From Hymenobacter cheonanensis (GTDB taxonomy: Bacteria; Bacteroidota; Bacteroidia; Cytophagales; Hymenobacteraceae): DNA of 42,400 bases. Both the position numbers and the translations under genes were made by a program. The first letter of the stretch is position 1; the number at the start of each line of letters is the position of its first letter. Where the stretch lies: the NCBI RefSeq assembly GCF_030581075.1, contig NZ_JAUQSW010000017.1, positions 1 through 42,400 of the forward strand, in the 5' to 3' direction. Under the pieces are notes generated by a model. That model saw only the letters and a program-made list of their open reading frames with translations, made no database searches and was not told the origin of the DNA. Positions 7,949 through 16,050 of this stretch are shown here, in pieces.

Positions 7949-9628
7949 CTAGCCCCCGGCTACGGTCACGAACTCAAACCGCTCGCCGTCGAACAGCCCC
8001 TTATCGCTGAGCTTGAGGCTGGGAATAACGAGCAGGGCCATGAACGAGAGCGTCATAAAGGGTGCTTGCAGGCCCGAGCCCAGCTGCGCCTTGGCAAAGC
8101 CGTCGAGGGCAGAGTAGGCAGCCGCTACCTCGGGGCCGGGGCGGTCGGACATGAGGCCGGCTACCGGCAGCGGCAGCACGTGCTCGGCACCCGCGGCGCC
8201 CACGGCCGCTAGCCCGCCCCGGGCCTCCACCACCAAGTTGATGGCGCGGGCCAGGCTCTCATCGTCGTAGCCCACGGCCGTGATGTTGTGCGAATCGTGG
8301 CCCACGCTGCTGGCCAGCGCGCCCTGAGTTAGCCCGAAGCCTTTGATGAAAGCCACGGCCGGCTTGGCGCCCGGCGCGTAGCGGTTGAGCACCACCAGCT
8401 TGAGGATATCCTGGCTAGGGTCGGGCTGGAGCTGCCCATCGGCCACGGGCAGCCGCAGCTCGCGCCGGGCCGTGATGAGCTGGCCATCGAAGCACTCGAT
8501 AACGGGATAGGTTTGGTGCGTGGCTACGGGCTGCTTTTCGCCGGTGGGCAGGGCCAGCGCGGCGGCCTCAATGGGCCGGGCGTGAAAATTGTTGGCCAGG
8601 GCCACCGGGGGGCTGGGAAGCAGGCACTGGCCATTTTCGGCCACCAGCTCGCCGTCGAGGTAGGTTTTTAACACCCGAAAATCCGTCAGGTTATCGACTA
8701 GGATGAAGTCGGCCGCATCGCCGGTGCGCAGCTGGCCCACCGGCAGGCGGTAGTGCGCCACGGGGTTGAGGCAGGCCACTTGTAGCACATCAAACACGCT
8801 GTAGCCCAGCGCCACGGCGCGCTGCACCAGTTGGTTGATGTGGCCCAGCAGCAGGGTATCGGGGTGCTTGTCGTCGGAGCAGAACATGAGCTGCTCGTAG
8901 TGCTGGGGCAGCAGCTCGATGAGGGCATCGAAGTTGCGCGCCGCCGAGCCCTCGCGGATGAGCACCTTCATGCCCGCCGCCAGCTTGTCGCTCGCCTCGG
9001 CCGCCGTGAAGCACTCGTGGTCGGTGCTGATGCCGGCGCTGGCGTAGCGCTCGGCATCGTCGCCCTGCAGGCCGGGCGCGTGGCCATCCACGGGGCGGCC
9101 GTAGCGGTGGGCCAGCGCAATTTTTTCGAGCACGCCCGGGTCGCGGTTGAGCACGCCGGGCCAGTTCATCATCTCGGCCAGGTAGCCGATGGCCGGGTTT
9201 TGGAACAGCTGCTCGATGTCGGCCGCCGTTATTTCGGCCCCGGCCGTCTCAAACGGCGTGGCCGGCACGCAGCTTGGGGCTCCAAAGCAGAACTTGAAGG
9301 GGCTAGCCGCCGCGTTATCCAGCATATACTGCACGCCCGCCACGCCCAGCACGTTGCCGATTTCGTGGGGGTCGCTCACCGTGGCCACGGTGCCGTGGGC
9401 CAGGGCCAGCCGGGCAAATTCGGTGGGCACCAGCAGCGAACTCTCGACGTGCACGTGAGCATCGACAAAGCCCGGCAAGGCGTAGGGCAGGGCTGGGTCG
9501 GGGCCGCCGGCCCCCGCCACGGGCTCAATGGCTGCCACGCGGCCCGCCGCCACGCGCAGGGCCACCGGGCACACCGTGCGTGCCGGAATATCAACCAGAT
9601 TAACAGAGAGCACGAAATCAGCCGCCAT
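7949..9628 (-). CDS. ade: Adenine deaminase (amidohydrolase family)
   Basis: The product is a 559-aa enzyme converting adenine to hypoxanthine and ammonia in purine salvage. The N-terminal metal motif DAHVHVESS (H58, H60) is followed by the family-specific SDPHEIGNVLG, the GHAPGL segment, the CSDDKHPDTLL loop and, in the C-terminal domain, VGHDSHNI. These are the landmarks of the Ade branch of metal-dependent amidohydrolases, and the length is typical. The ATG at 9628 was chosen because the product then begins with the usual short beta-strand; the frame is open 17 codons further upstream. The gene stands alone and diverges from a tiny lipoprotein gene. Confidence 0.93.
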   Translation of the reverse strand: MAADFVLSVNLVDIPARTVCPVALRVAAGRVAAIEPVAGAGGPDPALPYALPGFVDAHVHVESSLLVPTEFARLALAHGTVATVSDPHEIGNVLGVAGVQYMLDNAAASPFKFCFGAPSCVPATPFETAGAEITAADIEQLFQNPAIGYLAEMMNWPGVLNRDPGVLEKIALAHRYGRPVDGHAPGLQGDDAERYASAGISTDHECFTAAEASDKLAAGMKVLIREGSAARNFDALIELLPQHYEQLMFCSDDKHPDTLLLGHINQLVQRAVALGYSVFDVLQVACLNPVAHYRLPVGQLRTGDAADFILVDNLTDFRVLKTYLDGELVAENGQCLLPSPPVALANNFHARPIEAAALALPTGEKQPVATHQTYPVIECFDGQLITARRELRLPVADGQLQPDPSQDILKLVVLNRYAPGAKPAVAFIKGFGLTQGALASSVGHDSHNITAVGYDDESLARAINLVVEARGGLAAVGAAGAEHVLPLPVAGLMSDRPGPEVAAAYSALDGFAKAQLGSGLQAPFMTLSFMALLVIPSLKLSDKGLFDGERFEFVTVAGG

Positions 9629-9686
9629 ATCGTTTCGAGAAAAAGGGGAAGACCCTAGCCAGGTGGCCGATTGGGTCAACGCGAAG

Positions 9687-9694
9687 TAAATTTG
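9687..9694 (+). promoter_or_regulatory. -7 promoter box for the small lipoprotein gene
   Basis: TAAATTTG fits TAnnTTTG exactly and lies 14 bases before the GTG at 9709, implying a very short mRNA leader. A TTG at 9671 is too close to be a normal -33 element. Confidence 0.45.
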
Positions 9695-9708
9695 AAAAAA
9701 AACGTGCC

Positions 9709-9882
9709 GTGAAGCTATCGATAAATGCCCATTTGCTGGCCCGGCCGGCGCTGCTGCTGGCCCTGTGGACCCTGCTGCTAGCCACTAGTGGCTGCGCCAC
9801 GCACGGCTCGCTTTCGCAAAAAACCCGGTGGTATAAGCACCACAGCGGCGGCAAATCGGTGCCCTGCCCCTGCGGGCACTAG
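9709..9882 (+). CDS. Small lipoprotein with a C-terminal Cys-Pro-Cys motif
   Basis: The product is 57 aa from a GTG start: a basic N-terminus, a Leu/Ala-rich hydrophobic segment and a lipobox-like TSGC about residue 29, leaving a mature tail of about 28 residues. The tail is rich in Lys, His and Trp and ends GGKSVPCPCGH. The CPC-GH ending could bind a metal or form a disulfide; this is inference. No ATG is in frame, which makes the gene easy to miss. It starts 80 bases from the adenine deaminase start, on the opposite strand. A matching -7 box supports expression. I do not recognise the family. Confidence 0.6.
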   Translation: MKLSINAHLLARPALLLALWTLLLATSGCATHGSLSQKTRWYKHHSGGKSVPCPCGH

Positions 9883-9944
9883 GTTGATAGTTTGCGTTTT
9901 GTCAGTATGTTAGCCGCTGCTTTTTCTTATGCAGCTTGCTAATT

Positions 9945-10559
9945 ATGCTTAAACTTTACAAATTAGGATTATTCTCATTATTAGCCGGTTCGGCGGCGGC
10001 GCAGGCGCCGGCCCCGGCCGCGTCGGCGGTGCATTTGCCGCCCACCAGCTTTAAAGGCGGAGCCTATCAGCTGAAATCTCACCCCGACTGGAAGCACGCC
10101 AAGCTGCTCTACGACGCCCAGACCCTGAGCGTGAGCGATGCCGACCACAAGCCGCAGTACGCCTTGGTGTACCCGGCCGATAGTATTCGGGCGTTCGCCA
10201 TTGGGCGCGATACGTTTGCGGTGGTGCGCGAGGTCGATATTCCGCGGCCGGGCCAGCACCTGCGCACGCTGTTTGCGCGGCAGCTCTACCACCGCGGTGG
10301 GTTTCAGGTAGGCGAGTACGTGGCCGTGCCGCCCGCGCCCCAGCCCCCGATAGTGTACACCCTGCTTACGGAGGCCAGCCAGGTGCGGGCCGTGCTGCCG
10401 CCCAGCAACGTGCAGTTTCGGCTAGCCCTGGCTAAGGCGCTGCTCGACTACACGGCCCTGTCGCAGCAGCTGGAGCTTGACCCCAACATCTTGCCCGCGC
10501 AGCTGCCTGAGCTGCTGACGGCCTACGGCCGCTGGCGCGCAACTGAGGGCGGGAAGTAG
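9945..10559 (+). CDS. Secreted protein of unknown function
   Basis: The product is a 204-aa protein with a signal peptide (MLKLYKLGLFSLLAGSAAAQA, cleavage after AAA or AQA). The mature part has a first half rich in aromatic beta-strands (FKGGAYQLKSHPDW..AKLLYD) and a helical C-terminal third (FRLALAKALLDYTALSQQLELDPNILP). The layout resembles that of the disrupted gene at 15343-16032, with short strands followed by a helical tail, but sequence identity is weak. The ATG at 9945 was preferred over an in-frame TTG at 9936. A GC-rich hairpin follows 11 bases after the stop. Confidence 0.7.
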   Translation: MLKLYKLGLFSLLAGSAAAQAPAPAASAVHLPPTSFKGGAYQLKSHPDWKHAKLLYDAQTLSVSDADHKPQYALVYPADSIRAFAIGRDTFAVVREVDIPRPGQHLRTLFARQLYHRGGFQVGEYVAVPPAPQPPIVYTLLTEASQVRAVLPPSNVQFRLALAKALLDYTALSQQLELDPNILPAQLPELLTAYGRWRATEGGK

Positions 10560-10570
10560 GCGCTGCGGCC

Positions 10571-10601
10571 GGCGGCCCGGGCAGGCAAAGCCCGGGCCGC
10601 C
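10571..10601. terminator. GC-rich hairpin after the 9945-10559 gene
   Basis: A perfect 12-bp GC-only stem (10571-10582 with 10590-10601) closes a 7-base loop. There is no T tract, so termination would be weak or factor-assisted; it could equally stabilise the 3' end. Confidence 0.5.
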
Positions 10602-10617
10602 AGGCGGCGGTTGCGCG

Positions 10618-10625
10618 TATCTTCC
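10618..10625 (+). promoter_or_regulatory. Candidate -7 box just before the 10632 start codon
   Basis: TATCTTCC keeps the TA and TT positions of the Bacteroidota -7 box but lacks the final TG. It lies only 6 bases before the ATG, so the transcript would be leaderless or nearly so. Confidence 0.35.
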
Positions 10626-10631
10626 CGGCCC

Positions 10632-11030
10632 ATGACCGAAAACGCCCCCGAAGTACTTGCCTTGCAGGCCGCCGCCGAGCAGGTGCGCCAGCAGCTGGGC
10701 CTGGCTGCCTACAACGAAGCCGCCGTGCGCGAACTCGACCGCTACATTGCCGTGCAGCGCGCCGAGCTGCCCGCGCACTCGCCCGACCGCGAAGGCATTG
10801 TGACGGCGCTAGGCTGCTTTCTGGGCCAGTGCCTGGTGCACGCCTACCACGCCGAGTGGGCCGCCGGCCCCGACGGCAGCACCGGCGTGGGCCTGGCAAA
10901 CCAACTTTTTTTCAACCCGTTTTATCTGGTGCATCAGCAGCTAAATAACGGGGAGGCAGCCTCGGTAGCCGGGTTTTTTCGGTCGGTGCCGCAGCGGCTG
11001 GTGGCGGCCAGCGCGGCCCGGGCGCGCTAA
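10632..11030 (+). CDS. Conserved-looking cytoplasmic protein of unknown function
   Basis: The product is a 132-aa soluble protein without a signal peptide. An N-terminal helical half (ALQAAAEQVRQQLG through AVRELDRYIAVQR) is followed by GCFLGQCLVHAYHAEWA, a Gly-rich loop, and LANQLFFNPFYLVHQQLNNGE ending in GFFRSVP. The G-x-x-x-G-[QE] helix followed by a W-containing segment recalls DUF3806-like small proteins, but the assignment is not firm. The ATG at 10632 was chosen because a -7-like box lies just upstream; an earlier in-frame codon at 10611 overlaps that box. It is followed after 42 bases by cmk. Confidence 0.65.
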   Translation: MTENAPEVLALQAAAEQVRQQLGLAAYNEAAVRELDRYIAVQRAELPAHSPDREGIVTALGCFLGQCLVHAYHAEWAAGPDGSTGVGLANQLFFNPFYLVHQQLNNGEAASVAGFFRSVPQRLVAASAARAR

Positions 11031-11072
11031 ATTTCGTAATCTTGCGGGGCCAATGGCCGTTTCCGCGCGTTT

Positions 11073-11783
11073 ATGAAAAACCTCGTCATCGCCATTGATG
11101 GCTACTCGTCTTGTGGCAAAAGCACTACGGCTAAGGCAGTTGCCGCCGCCCTCCACTACGCCTACCTCGATACCGGGGCCATGTACCGGGGCGTTACGCT
11201 TTTCCTGCTGGAAAACAACATTGCCTTCGACGACATGGCCCGCGTGGAGCGGGCGCTGCGCGAGGATATCCATATCAGCTTCAAGCGCAACCGCCGCACG
11301 GGCCGCAACGAGCTGTGCCTGAACGACCGGATTCGGGAGGACGATATTCGCCAGATGCGCATCTCCAACTCGGTGAGCGAGGTGTCGGTAATTGCCCAGG
11401 TGCGCCACGCCATGGTGGCGCAGCAGCAGCGTCTGGGCCGCAAGCGCGGCGTGGTGATGGACGGCCGCGACATCGGCACCACCGTTTTTCCGGATGCCGA
11501 GGTCAAGATTTTTATGACCGCCGACGTCACCATCCGGGCCCAGCGCCGCCAAGAGGAGCTAGCCGCCAAGGGCGAGCACGTGGCCCTGGCCGACATTATC
11601 GAAAACCTGCGCAAGCGCGACCACATCGACTCGACCCGCGCCGAGAGCCCCCTGCGCCGCGCCGCCGACGCCGTGCTGCTCGATACCACGCACATTACCA
11701 TTACCGAACAGGTTGATTTTGTGCTGGATAAGGTGTCGTCGGCACTGTTTGCGGCCTATGCCCACAAGGTAAACCAGGCCTAG
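11073..11783 (+). CDS. cmk: Cytidylate kinase
   Basis: The product is a 236-aa nucleoside monophosphate kinase phosphorylating CMP and dCMP with ATP. The P-loop GYSSCGKST (10-18) is followed by the NMP-binding LDTGAMYRGVT segment, the MDGRDIGTTVFPDA signature and the LID arginines in RAQRRQEEL and LRKRDHIDSTR. These are diagnostic for Cmk. A TAATCTTG -7-like box at 11037-11044 lies 28 bases upstream of the ATG. The stop codon ends at 11783, exactly next to the stop of the convergent SGNH gene (11784), so the two transcripts must run into each other; no terminator is visible. Confidence 0.96.
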   Translation: MKNLVIAIDGYSSCGKSTTAKAVAAALHYAYLDTGAMYRGVTLFLLENNIAFDDMARVERALREDIHISFKRNRRTGRNELCLNDRIREDDIRQMRISNSVSEVSVIAQVRHAMVAQQQRLGRKRGVVMDGRDIGTTVFPDAEVKIFMTADVTIRAQRRQEELAAKGEHVALADIIENLRKRDHIDSTRAESPLRRAADAVLLDTTHITITEQVDFVLDKVSSALFAAYAHKVNQA

Positions 11784-12737
11784 CTAGGGCAGTTGGGCCA
11801 GGTCATCGGCCAGGCGCTGGCTTAGCTGCGCGGCGGCCGTGCGCGTGAGGTGGTTGCCATCGTTGGTAGGATAAGGCTGCTCCAGGTAGTTGAGGTAGGG
11901 CACCCCTAGCGAGCGGCCCAGATTGCGCATAGAGGCATCAAAATCAGGTTGGTACTGGTTTTCCAGCGCTGCCATGGCGGCGCCGGTGGGCAGGCGCACG
12001 AGCACTACCTGGCCGTGCGCTTTTAAAAAAGCTATCGTTTCCCGCAGGCTCTGCTGGCGGGCCGGGGCCAGGTAGCTGTGGGCGGCCAGCTGGTGGTACA
12101 CGGCCATCTTTTCGTTGGTGCGCCGCTGCGGAGAGCTAGGGGGCGGCATGGCTATTTCGAGCCAGCCATCGGGGTGCAGGCGCTCCACCACGCGGGCGGT
12201 GTCGGTGTCGAGCAGCAACTGGTAAAAGGGTTTGTGCAGGTAGTGCGCCAGGTAGTCGAGGTTGGGGTTCTGGCTGACGCTGGCCAGCTGGCTGACCATC
12301 GACTTTGCTTCGGGAAAAACCAGCTCCTGCCTTTGGCCGCCGCGCCGATTTGGTAATGGCTGGTATTTTACTTCGTGCGGCAGCGACAGCGACCACGGGT
12401 CAACGGCCAGCACAAACAGGCCGTGCCGCGTGCCGGGCGCCAGCTTGCGCCTGATGCTGCTGAGGTAGCCCGGCCCGTAGGGCGACTCGAACAGCGTAAA
12501 CGCGTAGTTGAGCCACGGCCCCTGATAGCGCTTACCCAGCCGCGCGGCCAGCACCGCTGGCTTGATGGCCTGCGCCGCCCGCGAGGTGCCCAGCACCAGC
12601 GAGCCCGCCGGCGGGGCAGTAAAGCGCGCATAAAAGGCATCGACGTAGCCGCGCCGCAGGCCGGCCGCCAGGCCCAGCCCGCCCAGCAGCCCCACAATTC
12701 CGAGCAGCAGCCCCAGGCGCAGTACCAGCTTTAGCAT
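11784..12737 (-). CDS. SGNH/DltD-like membrane-anchored protein, partner of the MBOAT acyltransferase
   Basis: The product is a 317-aa protein with one N-terminal membrane segment (MLKLVLRLGLLLGIVGLLGGLGL) and an extracytoplasmic domain. The GTSRAAQAI segment near residue 50 holds the Ser expected in the GxS block of AlgX/DltD-type SGNH folds. Near the C-terminus NDGNHLT supplies an Asp/Asn and His pair like the catalytic DxxH of this superfamily. Such proteins take an acyl group exported by an MBOAT and place it on a cell-surface polymer. The gene lies 16 bases downstream of the MBOAT gene on the same strand, so they form an operon. The ATG at 12737 is preceded by a GGAG-type ribosome-binding sequence. 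Confidence 0.72.
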   Translation of the reverse strand: MLKLVLRLGLLLGIVGLLGGLGLAAGLRRGYVDAFYARFTAPPAGSLVLGTSRAAQAIKPAVLAARLGKRYQGPWLNYAFTLFESPYGPGYLSSIRRKLAPGTRHGLFVLAVDPWSLSLPHEVKYQPLPNRRGGQRQELVFPEAKSMVSQLASVSQNPNLDYLAHYLHKPFYQLLLDTDTARVVERLHPDGWLEIAMPPPSSPQRRTNEKMAVYHQLAAHSYLAPARQQSLRETIAFLKAHGQVVLVRLPTGAAMAALENQYQPDFDASMRNLGRSLGVPYLNYLEQPYPTNDGNHLTRTAAAQLSQRLADDLAQLP

Positions 12738-12753
12738 AACAGGCAAGTCTCCT

Positions 12754-14220
12754 TTAGAACTGAAAATAAATGAATTGGCTGCTGCCAAAAATACCAAAGT
12801 ACAGCATGGCCAGCAGCAGCCCCGCGTAGCTGGCCCAGCGGCCCGCGGCCGGCCAGCCGGCCAGCCACGCGGCCACCGAGCCGCGCTCGGCGTGGTAGTC
12901 TACGGTGGCCAGCAGGGCCACTGCCCCGGCGGCTACCAGCAGCTCGGCCGCGAAGTGCCGGCCTAGCCCAGCCAGCGCCGCTGGCAGCTGGGCCGTGGGC
13001 AGGTGGCCCCAGCCCCGCAGCAAATGCGTGCTGATGTAAAACGCATCGGAAAGTGTGTTGGCCCGGAAAAAAATCCAGGCGTAGCCCACTAGCAGCAGGG
13101 TGCTGGCCACGCCCAGCGCGTGCAGCAGGCGCGGCCGGGCGGCCAGCCCCAGGCGGCGGGCCAAAGCGGCGCGGGTGGGCTGCGTGAAGGCCTCGACTAC
13201 CAGATAAAGGCCGTGCAGTGCGCCCCAGGCCACAAACGTCCAGCTGGCGCCGTGCCACAGGCCACTTAGCAGGAAGACCATGAATAGGTTGGCGTAGCGC
13301 CGCACGGGCCCGCGCCGGTTGCCACCCAGCGGGATGTACACATAGTCGCGAAACCAGCCGGAGAGCGACATGTGCCAGCGCCGCCAGAAATCGCCCACCG
13401 AGGCCGCGAAGTACGGCTGCCGGAAATTGAGCACCAGGTTGTAACCGAGCACCCGCGCCGCGCCCCGTGCCAGGTCGGTGTAGCCCGAAAAGTCGGCGTA
13501 AATCTGGCCCGTAAAGGCGGCCACGGCCAGCAGCAGCGGCAGCCCCTCGAAGCGGTGCGGGTGGTCAAAAACCGGGTTGGCGAGCAGGGCCAGACGGTCG
13601 GCAATCACCACTTTCTTGAACATGCCCCAGGCCATGAGCCGCAGCCCGCTAGCCACCCGGCTGTAGCCAAAGCCGTGGGGCTGCCGCAGCTGCGGCAGCA
13701 TCTGGGCGCCCCGCTCGATGGGGCCCGCCACGAGCTGCGGCCAGAAGGCCACGAACAGCGCAAACCGCCCCAGGTTTTGCTCGGCCGCCAGCTTGCCCTG
13801 GTACACATCCACGATGTAGGCCACCGACTGAAACGTGTAGAACGACACGCCCACCGGCAGCGCCAGCGCCAGCGTGGGGGCGGCAAAGGGCGCGTGCAGC
13901 GCCGCCGCCAGCTCGCCGGCAGTATCGACAAAAAAATTGAAGTACTTGAAAATGAACAGCGTACCCAGGTTGCTGGCCAGGCTCAAATACAGCCAGGGGC
14001 GGCGCTGTGCCGGGCTGGCCAGCCGGCTCATGCGCACCCCGCTGTAGTAGTCGAGCAGCGTGGTGCCGGCCAGCAGCAGGCCATACACCGGCCTCCAGCT
14101 CAGGTAAAAGTAGTAGCTCGAAACCAGCAGCAGCGGCGCCCGCCAGCGCGCCGGCAGGGCAAAGTAGAGCCCCAGCACAACCGGAAAAAAAACGAGAAAG
14201 TGGAGCGAGTTGAACAGCAT
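12754..14220 (-). CDS. MBOAT-family O-acyltransferase (AlgI/DltB-like)
   Basis: The product is a 488-aa polytopic membrane protein starting MLFNSLHFLVFFPVVLGLYF, the typical AlgI/PatA-like N-terminus. Signature segments are FKYFNFF, the GVSFYTFQSVAYIVDVY block, FWPQLVAGPIER, DFSGYTDLARG, FWRRWHMSLSGWFRDYVYIPLGGNR (H283) and LLSGLWHGASWTF, whose H323 is the conserved MBOAT histidine. These enzymes move acyl groups, usually acetyl, across the membrane for polysaccharide or wall-polymer O-acylation. The downstream SGNH gene supplies the transferase. The acceptor is unknown, as no polysaccharide genes are nearby. It diverges from ispH. Confidence 0.93.
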   Translation of the reverse strand: MLFNSLHFLVFFPVVLGLYFALPARWRAPLLLVSSYYFYLSWRPVYGLLLAGTTLLDYYSGVRMSRLASPAQRRPWLYLSLASNLGTLFIFKYFNFFVDTAGELAAALHAPFAAPTLALALPVGVSFYTFQSVAYIVDVYQGKLAAEQNLGRFALFVAFWPQLVAGPIERGAQMLPQLRQPHGFGYSRVASGLRLMAWGMFKKVVIADRLALLANPVFDHPHRFEGLPLLLAVAAFTGQIYADFSGYTDLARGAARVLGYNLVLNFRQPYFAASVGDFWRRWHMSLSGWFRDYVYIPLGGNRRGPVRRYANLFMVFLLSGLWHGASWTFVAWGALHGLYLVVEAFTQPTRAALARRLGLAARPRLLHALGVASTLLLVGYAWIFFRANTLSDAFYISTHLLRGWGHLPTAQLPAALAGLGRHFAAELLVAAGAVALLATVDYHAERGSVAAWLAGWPAAGRWASYAGLLLAMLYFGIFGSSQFIYFQF

Positions 14221-14369
14221 GGGCCGGGAATGGGACGGTAAAGTTCGGCCGAAAGCCCCGAGCGGCCCGCCTGGCCCCTTTGCCGGCTTGCCAGGGGGCT
14301 AGCCACCGGCCCCGCAGGGCTCCGCGCCAGGCATTTGCAACGCTTGCCCGCAACCACCGGGCGCTTGCG

Positions 14370-14377
14370 TACCTTTG
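14370..14377 (+). promoter_or_regulatory. -7 promoter box of ispH
   Basis: TACCTTTG followed by C is the Bacteroidota -7 consensus. It lies 44 bases before the ATG at 14422, inside the divergent region shared with the MBOAT operon. Confidence 0.7.
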
Positions 14378-14421
14378 CGGGCAGCAAACCCGAGGGCTTA
14401 TCGAGAGGTTTGACAGCTAGT

Positions 14422-15309
14422 ATGCAGGTAACCATCGATAAAAATTCCGGGTATTGCTTCGGCGTCGAGTTCGCCATTCAGATGGCGGAGGACGAGCTGA
14501 GCCACAGCGACAGCCATACGCTGTACTGCCTCGGCGACATCGTGCACAACCGCATGGAGGTGGAGCGCCTGCACAAGCAGGGCCTGCGCGTGATAGACCG
14601 CGAGCAGCTCGGCACCCTGCACGATTGCAAGGTGCTCATCCGGGCGCACGGCGAGCCGCCCGAAACCTACCAGCTAGCCCTGCAAAACAACCTGGAGCTT
14701 ATCGACGCCAGCTGCCCGGTGGTGCTCAAGCTCCAAAACCGGGTGAAGCACGCCTTCGATGCCACCACCCGCGAAAACGGCCAGATTGTGATATACGGCC
14801 AGCCCGGCCACGCCGAGGTTATCGGCCTCACGGGCCAAACGCGCAACCAGGCGCTGATTGTGATGACCGAGGCCGACCTCGACCAGATTGACTTCACGCG
14901 CCCCGTTACGCTCTTCAGCCAGACTACTAAAAGCACGGCCGGCTTCTACAAGATGAAGGCCCTGATGGAGGCGCGCATTGCGGCGGCCGGTGGCGCCCTC
15001 GAAAGCTTCGACGCCAACGACAGCATTTGCCGCCAGGTGAGCAACCGCGAGCCTCAGCTAGCCCGCTTTGCTCAGGAGCACGATGTAATCTTATTCGTGA
15101 GCGGCCGCAAAAGCTCGAACGGCAAGGCCCTTTTCTCGGTAGTGAACGCGGTGAATACGCGCAGCTATTTCATTGAGAACGAGCATGAAATGCAGGATGA
15201 GTGGTTTGCCGGGGCTAGCTCGGTGGGCATTTGTGGCGCTACCAGCACGCCGCTCTGGCTTATGCGCCAGGTGGCCGAGCGCGTAGAGGGCATAGAGGTA
15301 GCCGCGTAG
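14422..15309 (+). CDS. ispH: 4-hydroxy-3-methylbut-2-enyl diphosphate reductase (IspH/LytB)
   Basis: The product is a 295-aa enzyme, the last step of the MEP isoprenoid pathway, reducing HMBPP to IPP and DMAPP with a [4Fe-4S] cluster. The three cluster cysteines are C12 (SGYCFGV), C98 (DASCPVV) and C203 (NDSICRQ). Substrate histidines H42 (DIVHN), H76 (RAHGEPP) and H130 with E132 (GQPGHAEVIG) are present, as are the FSQTTKST loop and the SSNGKALF segment. The ATG at 14422 was chosen over an upstream in-frame codon at 14335 because the family starts with the MQVTIDKNSGYCFG strand and the promoter lies between them. Confidence 0.97.
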   Translation: MQVTIDKNSGYCFGVEFAIQMAEDELSHSDSHTLYCLGDIVHNRMEVERLHKQGLRVIDREQLGTLHDCKVLIRAHGEPPETYQLALQNNLELIDASCPVVLKLQNRVKHAFDATTRENGQIVIYGQPGHAEVIGLTGQTRNQALIVMTEADLDQIDFTRPVTLFSQTTKSTAGFYKMKALMEARIAAAGGALESFDANDSICRQVSNREPQLARFAQEHDVILFVSGRKSSNGKALFSVVNAVNTRSYFIENEHEMQDEWFAGASSVGICGATSTPLWLMRQVAERVEGIEVAA

Positions 15310-15342
15310 GCAGTTTTCGGGCCTGGCTGCTTAATTTGGGGC

Positions 15343-16032
15343 ATGAAGCACCCGCTACGCCTACTGCTGCTAGGGGCGCTGGGCGCGGCGCTGGCCCGGC
15401 CCGCCGCCGCCCAGGCCCCCGACGAGCCGCCCACCGAAGCCGCCGCGCCCGATAGCCTGGCCCTCATCAAGGGCTTTGCCCTGGCCGACATTACGGAGCC
15501 TAGCGGCCAGACCCACCGCGTGTACGTGCCGGTCGGGCTGCCGGGCTTCGTGGGTATGCTGCCCTTTTACCGGCGCGAAACCGAGATTCGGGCGCTCGGC
15601 CAGCCCTAGAGCATCAGCGTGGATAAGGTGCAGAAAATGCGCCTCTACGGCGTGTACTATGAGCACATGGTGGTGCAGGGCAAGCGCAAGCACCTGCTGG
15701 CGGCGCGCGTGGCCCACGGCCCGGTCGAGCTGTTCAACTACACCGAAATAACCCAGGTGCTGCCCACCGGGCTGGTGAGCGCCGTGGTGGCCGGGGCCAT
15801 CCTGGCCGGCACCGGCGGCGAGGGGCTAGCCGAGCGGCGCTGGTACCTGCGCCGCGGCACCGAGCTGGTGCAGGTGAAGCGCGACAACTTCGCGGCCCAG
15901 ATGAGCGAGTATTTCAAGGACGACCCCGCCACCGCCACCGCCTTGCTTAACAAACAGCTGCACTACCCCGATATGCTGGCCATCGTGCAGGGGTATAATG
16001 CCAACCGGCTGGCCGCCGGCGCGGCTAAGTAG
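15343..16032 (+). pseudogene. Secreted-protein gene interrupted by a single in-frame TAG
   Basis: One continuous frame encodes a signal peptide (MKHPLRLLLLGALGAALARPAAAQA) and a mature protein of about 205 residues, but codon 89 (15607-15609) is TAG. Both sides read as one coding sequence in the same frame with the same codon use: before the stop ITEPSGQTHRVYVPVGLPGF, after it SISVDKVQKMRLYGVYYEH and a helical tail. No frameshift is needed. A GTG at 15619 could restart translation, but that product would lack the signal peptide. One base change from CAG, GAG or AAG would produce this stop, and it creates a CTAG tetranucleotide. A sequencing error is the other simple explanation. The role is unknown. 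Confidence 0.7.
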
Positions 16033-16050
16033 CCAGGGGTGCGGAACGGG

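Noticed and set aside
8831..9658. 275-aa ORF opposite adenine deaminase
   Set aside because: Same reason: the opposite strand has complete adenine deaminase motifs and the product has no recognisable fold.
13372..14241. 289-aa ORF opposite the MBOAT gene
   Set aside because: The product is Arg/Gln/His-rich without hydrophobic core, typical of an antisense frame; the MBOAT gene is intact.
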